Positions 63,188-64,000 of a stretch of 64,000 nucleotides of DNA are shown here, piece after piece. Position numbers and translations under genes: made by a program. The number at the start of each line of letters is the position of its first letter. The first letter of the stretch is position 1. The notes beneath the pieces were generated by a model. That model did no database searches, was not told where the DNA came from, and saw only the letters and a list, made by a program, of their open reading frames with translations. Origin of the DNA: Tepiditoga spiralis (lineage in GTDB: Bacteria; Thermotogota; Thermotogae; Petrotogales; Petrotogaceae); contig NZ_AP018712.1 in the NCBI RefSeq assembly GCF_014701195.1, positions 1,506,501-1,570,500 of the forward strand. The letters are read 5' to 3'.

Positions 63188-64000
63188 TTGAAGATAGCTA
63201 TTATTGGAAGTGGAAGTTGGGGTAGTGCCATGGCAAAATTACTTTCAATTAATGGACATAACGTAAAAATTTGGACTACAGATAAAAATGTATATAATAA
63301 TATTTTAAATGGAGAAAATCCAACGTATTTACCTGGAATTTCATTACCAAAATCAATAAAACCAATGTTTGATTTGGATAAAACAGTAGAAGATGTAGAT
63401 ATCATTGTTTTAGCTATTCCTTCACAAGCAATGAGAGAAGTTGTAGCTAAAATAAAAAATAGAAATGCAATTTTTGTTAGTTTAGCAAAAGGATTAGAAA
63501 TAAAAACAGGAAAATTAATGAATGAAATAATAAAAGATGAACTTGGAAATGTTAAGTATTGTGCATTAAGTGGACCAAGTCATGCAGAAGAAGTTGCAAG
63601 AGATATACCAACTAGTATAGTGGCTTCTGGAGAAAAAAAAGTAGTTGAAATTATTCAAAAAGAATTTAGTAATGTATCTTTTAGAGTTTATACAAATGAA
63701 GATTTAAAAGGTGTTGAACTTTGTGGTGCAGTAAAAAATGTTTATGCAATTGCATCAGGAGTAATAGATGGAATAGGTGGTTGGGATAATACAAAAGCAG
63801 CACTTATAACAAGATCATTAGTCGAAATTTCAAGATTTGTGGAAGCTTTAGGCGGAAAAAAAGAAACTATAATGGGCCTTGCTGGAATAGGAGATTTAAT
63901 AGTTACATGTACTAGTCAACATTCAAGAAACAGGCATGTTGGTGAATTTATTGGAAAAGGATATTCATTAGAAAATATATTAAATGATTTGAAAATGGTT
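63188..64000 (+). CDS. gpsA: Glycerol-3-phosphate dehydrogenase [NAD(P)+], partial
   Basis: First 271 residues visible; runs off the right edge. TTG start with GAGGTG at the trmB end. MKIAIIGSGSWGSAMAKLL dinucleotide loop, SGPSHAEEVA, LCGAVKNVYAIASGVIDG (catalytic Lys in AVKN), and TRSLVEISRF, GLAGIGDLIVTCTSQHSRNR are standard. Makes sn-glycerol-3-phosphate for lipids from DHAP. Complements the GlpA-like oxidase and UgpBAE importer elsewhere in the window. Confidence 0.97.
   Translation, partial: MKIAIIGSGSWGSAMAKLLSINGHNVKIWTTDKNVYNNILNGENPTYLPGISLPKSIKPMFDLDKTVEDVDIIVLAIPSQAMREVVAKIKNRNAIFVSLAKGLEIKTGKLMNEIIKDELGNVKYCALSGPSHAEEVARDIPTSIVASGEKKVVEIIQKEFSNVSFRVYTNEDLKGVELCGAVKNVYAIASGVIDGIGGWDNTKAALITRSLVEISRFVEALGGKKETIMGLAGIGDLIVTCTSQHSRNRHVGEFIGKGYSLENILNDLKMV

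Noticed and set aside
1-64000. CRISPR arrays, tRNA or rRNA genes
   Set aside because: No regularly spaced direct repeats with unique spacers, no cloverleaf and no rRNA segments were recognised on reading both strands.

Overview
The window is a very AT-rich bacterial chromosome segment. Gene content points to an anaerobic, flagellated, sugar-using member of the Thermotogota, most like the mesophilic or moderately thermophilic Petrotogaceae (Marinitoga/Oceanotoga-like). Reasons: superoxide reductase, rubrerythrin, rubredoxin and flavodiiron protein instead of catalase; a two-gene SufC-SufB set; MalF/MalG-type permeases with large insertions; many TTG/GTG starts; strong AGGAGG-type ribosome sites. 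The assignment is inference from remembered family patterns, not a database result.

Layout. 1-6.2 kb: a partial GlpA-like FAD oxidoreductase divergent from a GntR regulator with a perfect palindromic operator, two small genes (DUF3147, GIY-YIG), then a divergent signalling block (histidine kinase, two receiver-only response regulators, winged-helix protein) leading to methylglyoxal synthase. 6.2-11.9 kb: an accessory island. An old frameshifted IS256-type element lies beside a younger intact one that has inserted, with an exact 8-bp target duplication, into a large unknown minus-strand gene. That gene can be rebuilt across the insertion and also carries a pentanucleotide repeat that puts its start codon out of frame. 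11.9-15.3 kb: a small Cys protein, YjbQ, PurD, PurH. 15.4-20.0 kb: two nearly identical AAA-ATPase-like/PD-(D/E)XK (DUF1703) genes separated by an IstB (IS21) remnant and followed by a scar made of gene tails. 20.0-25.9 kb: a large surface metallopeptidase-like protein, the oxygen-defence cluster and a short-chain dehydrogenase. 26.0-29.2 kb: ugpBAE-type glycerol-3-phosphate ABC transporter.

29.2-44.3 kb, mostly minus strand: SbcC/SbcD, pyroglutamyl peptidase, membrane proteins, ECF transporter S component, U32 peptidase, J-domain protein, Nif3-like protein, adenosine-specific kinase, SufB/SufC, RlmH and RodA. A deoxynucleoside kinase and an amidohydrolase lie within this stretch on the plus strand. 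44.4-64 kb, plus strand: DUF2520/PanB/BirA, Hpt and PNP (purine salvage), a lytic transglycosylase-like protein, FliF-FliG-FliH-FliI (flagellar base and export ATPase), MalF/MalG-like permeases, an FtsB-like protein overlapping an RsmJ-like methyltransferase, MiaA, Hfq, an M23 peptidase, MetK, S20, TrmB and the start of GpsA.

Links between regions: glycerol-3-phosphate appears three times (GlpA-like oxidase, UgpBAE import, GpsA synthesis), with a GntR operator that may connect the first two. Purine metabolism appears as synthesis (PurD/PurH) and salvage (Hpt/PNP). The accessory blocks at 6.2-11.9 and 15.4-20.0 kb share sequence: the tail of the broken large gene recurs in the scar at 19.8-19.9 kb. 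No tRNA, rRNA, CRISPR array or recognisable riboswitch was seen.
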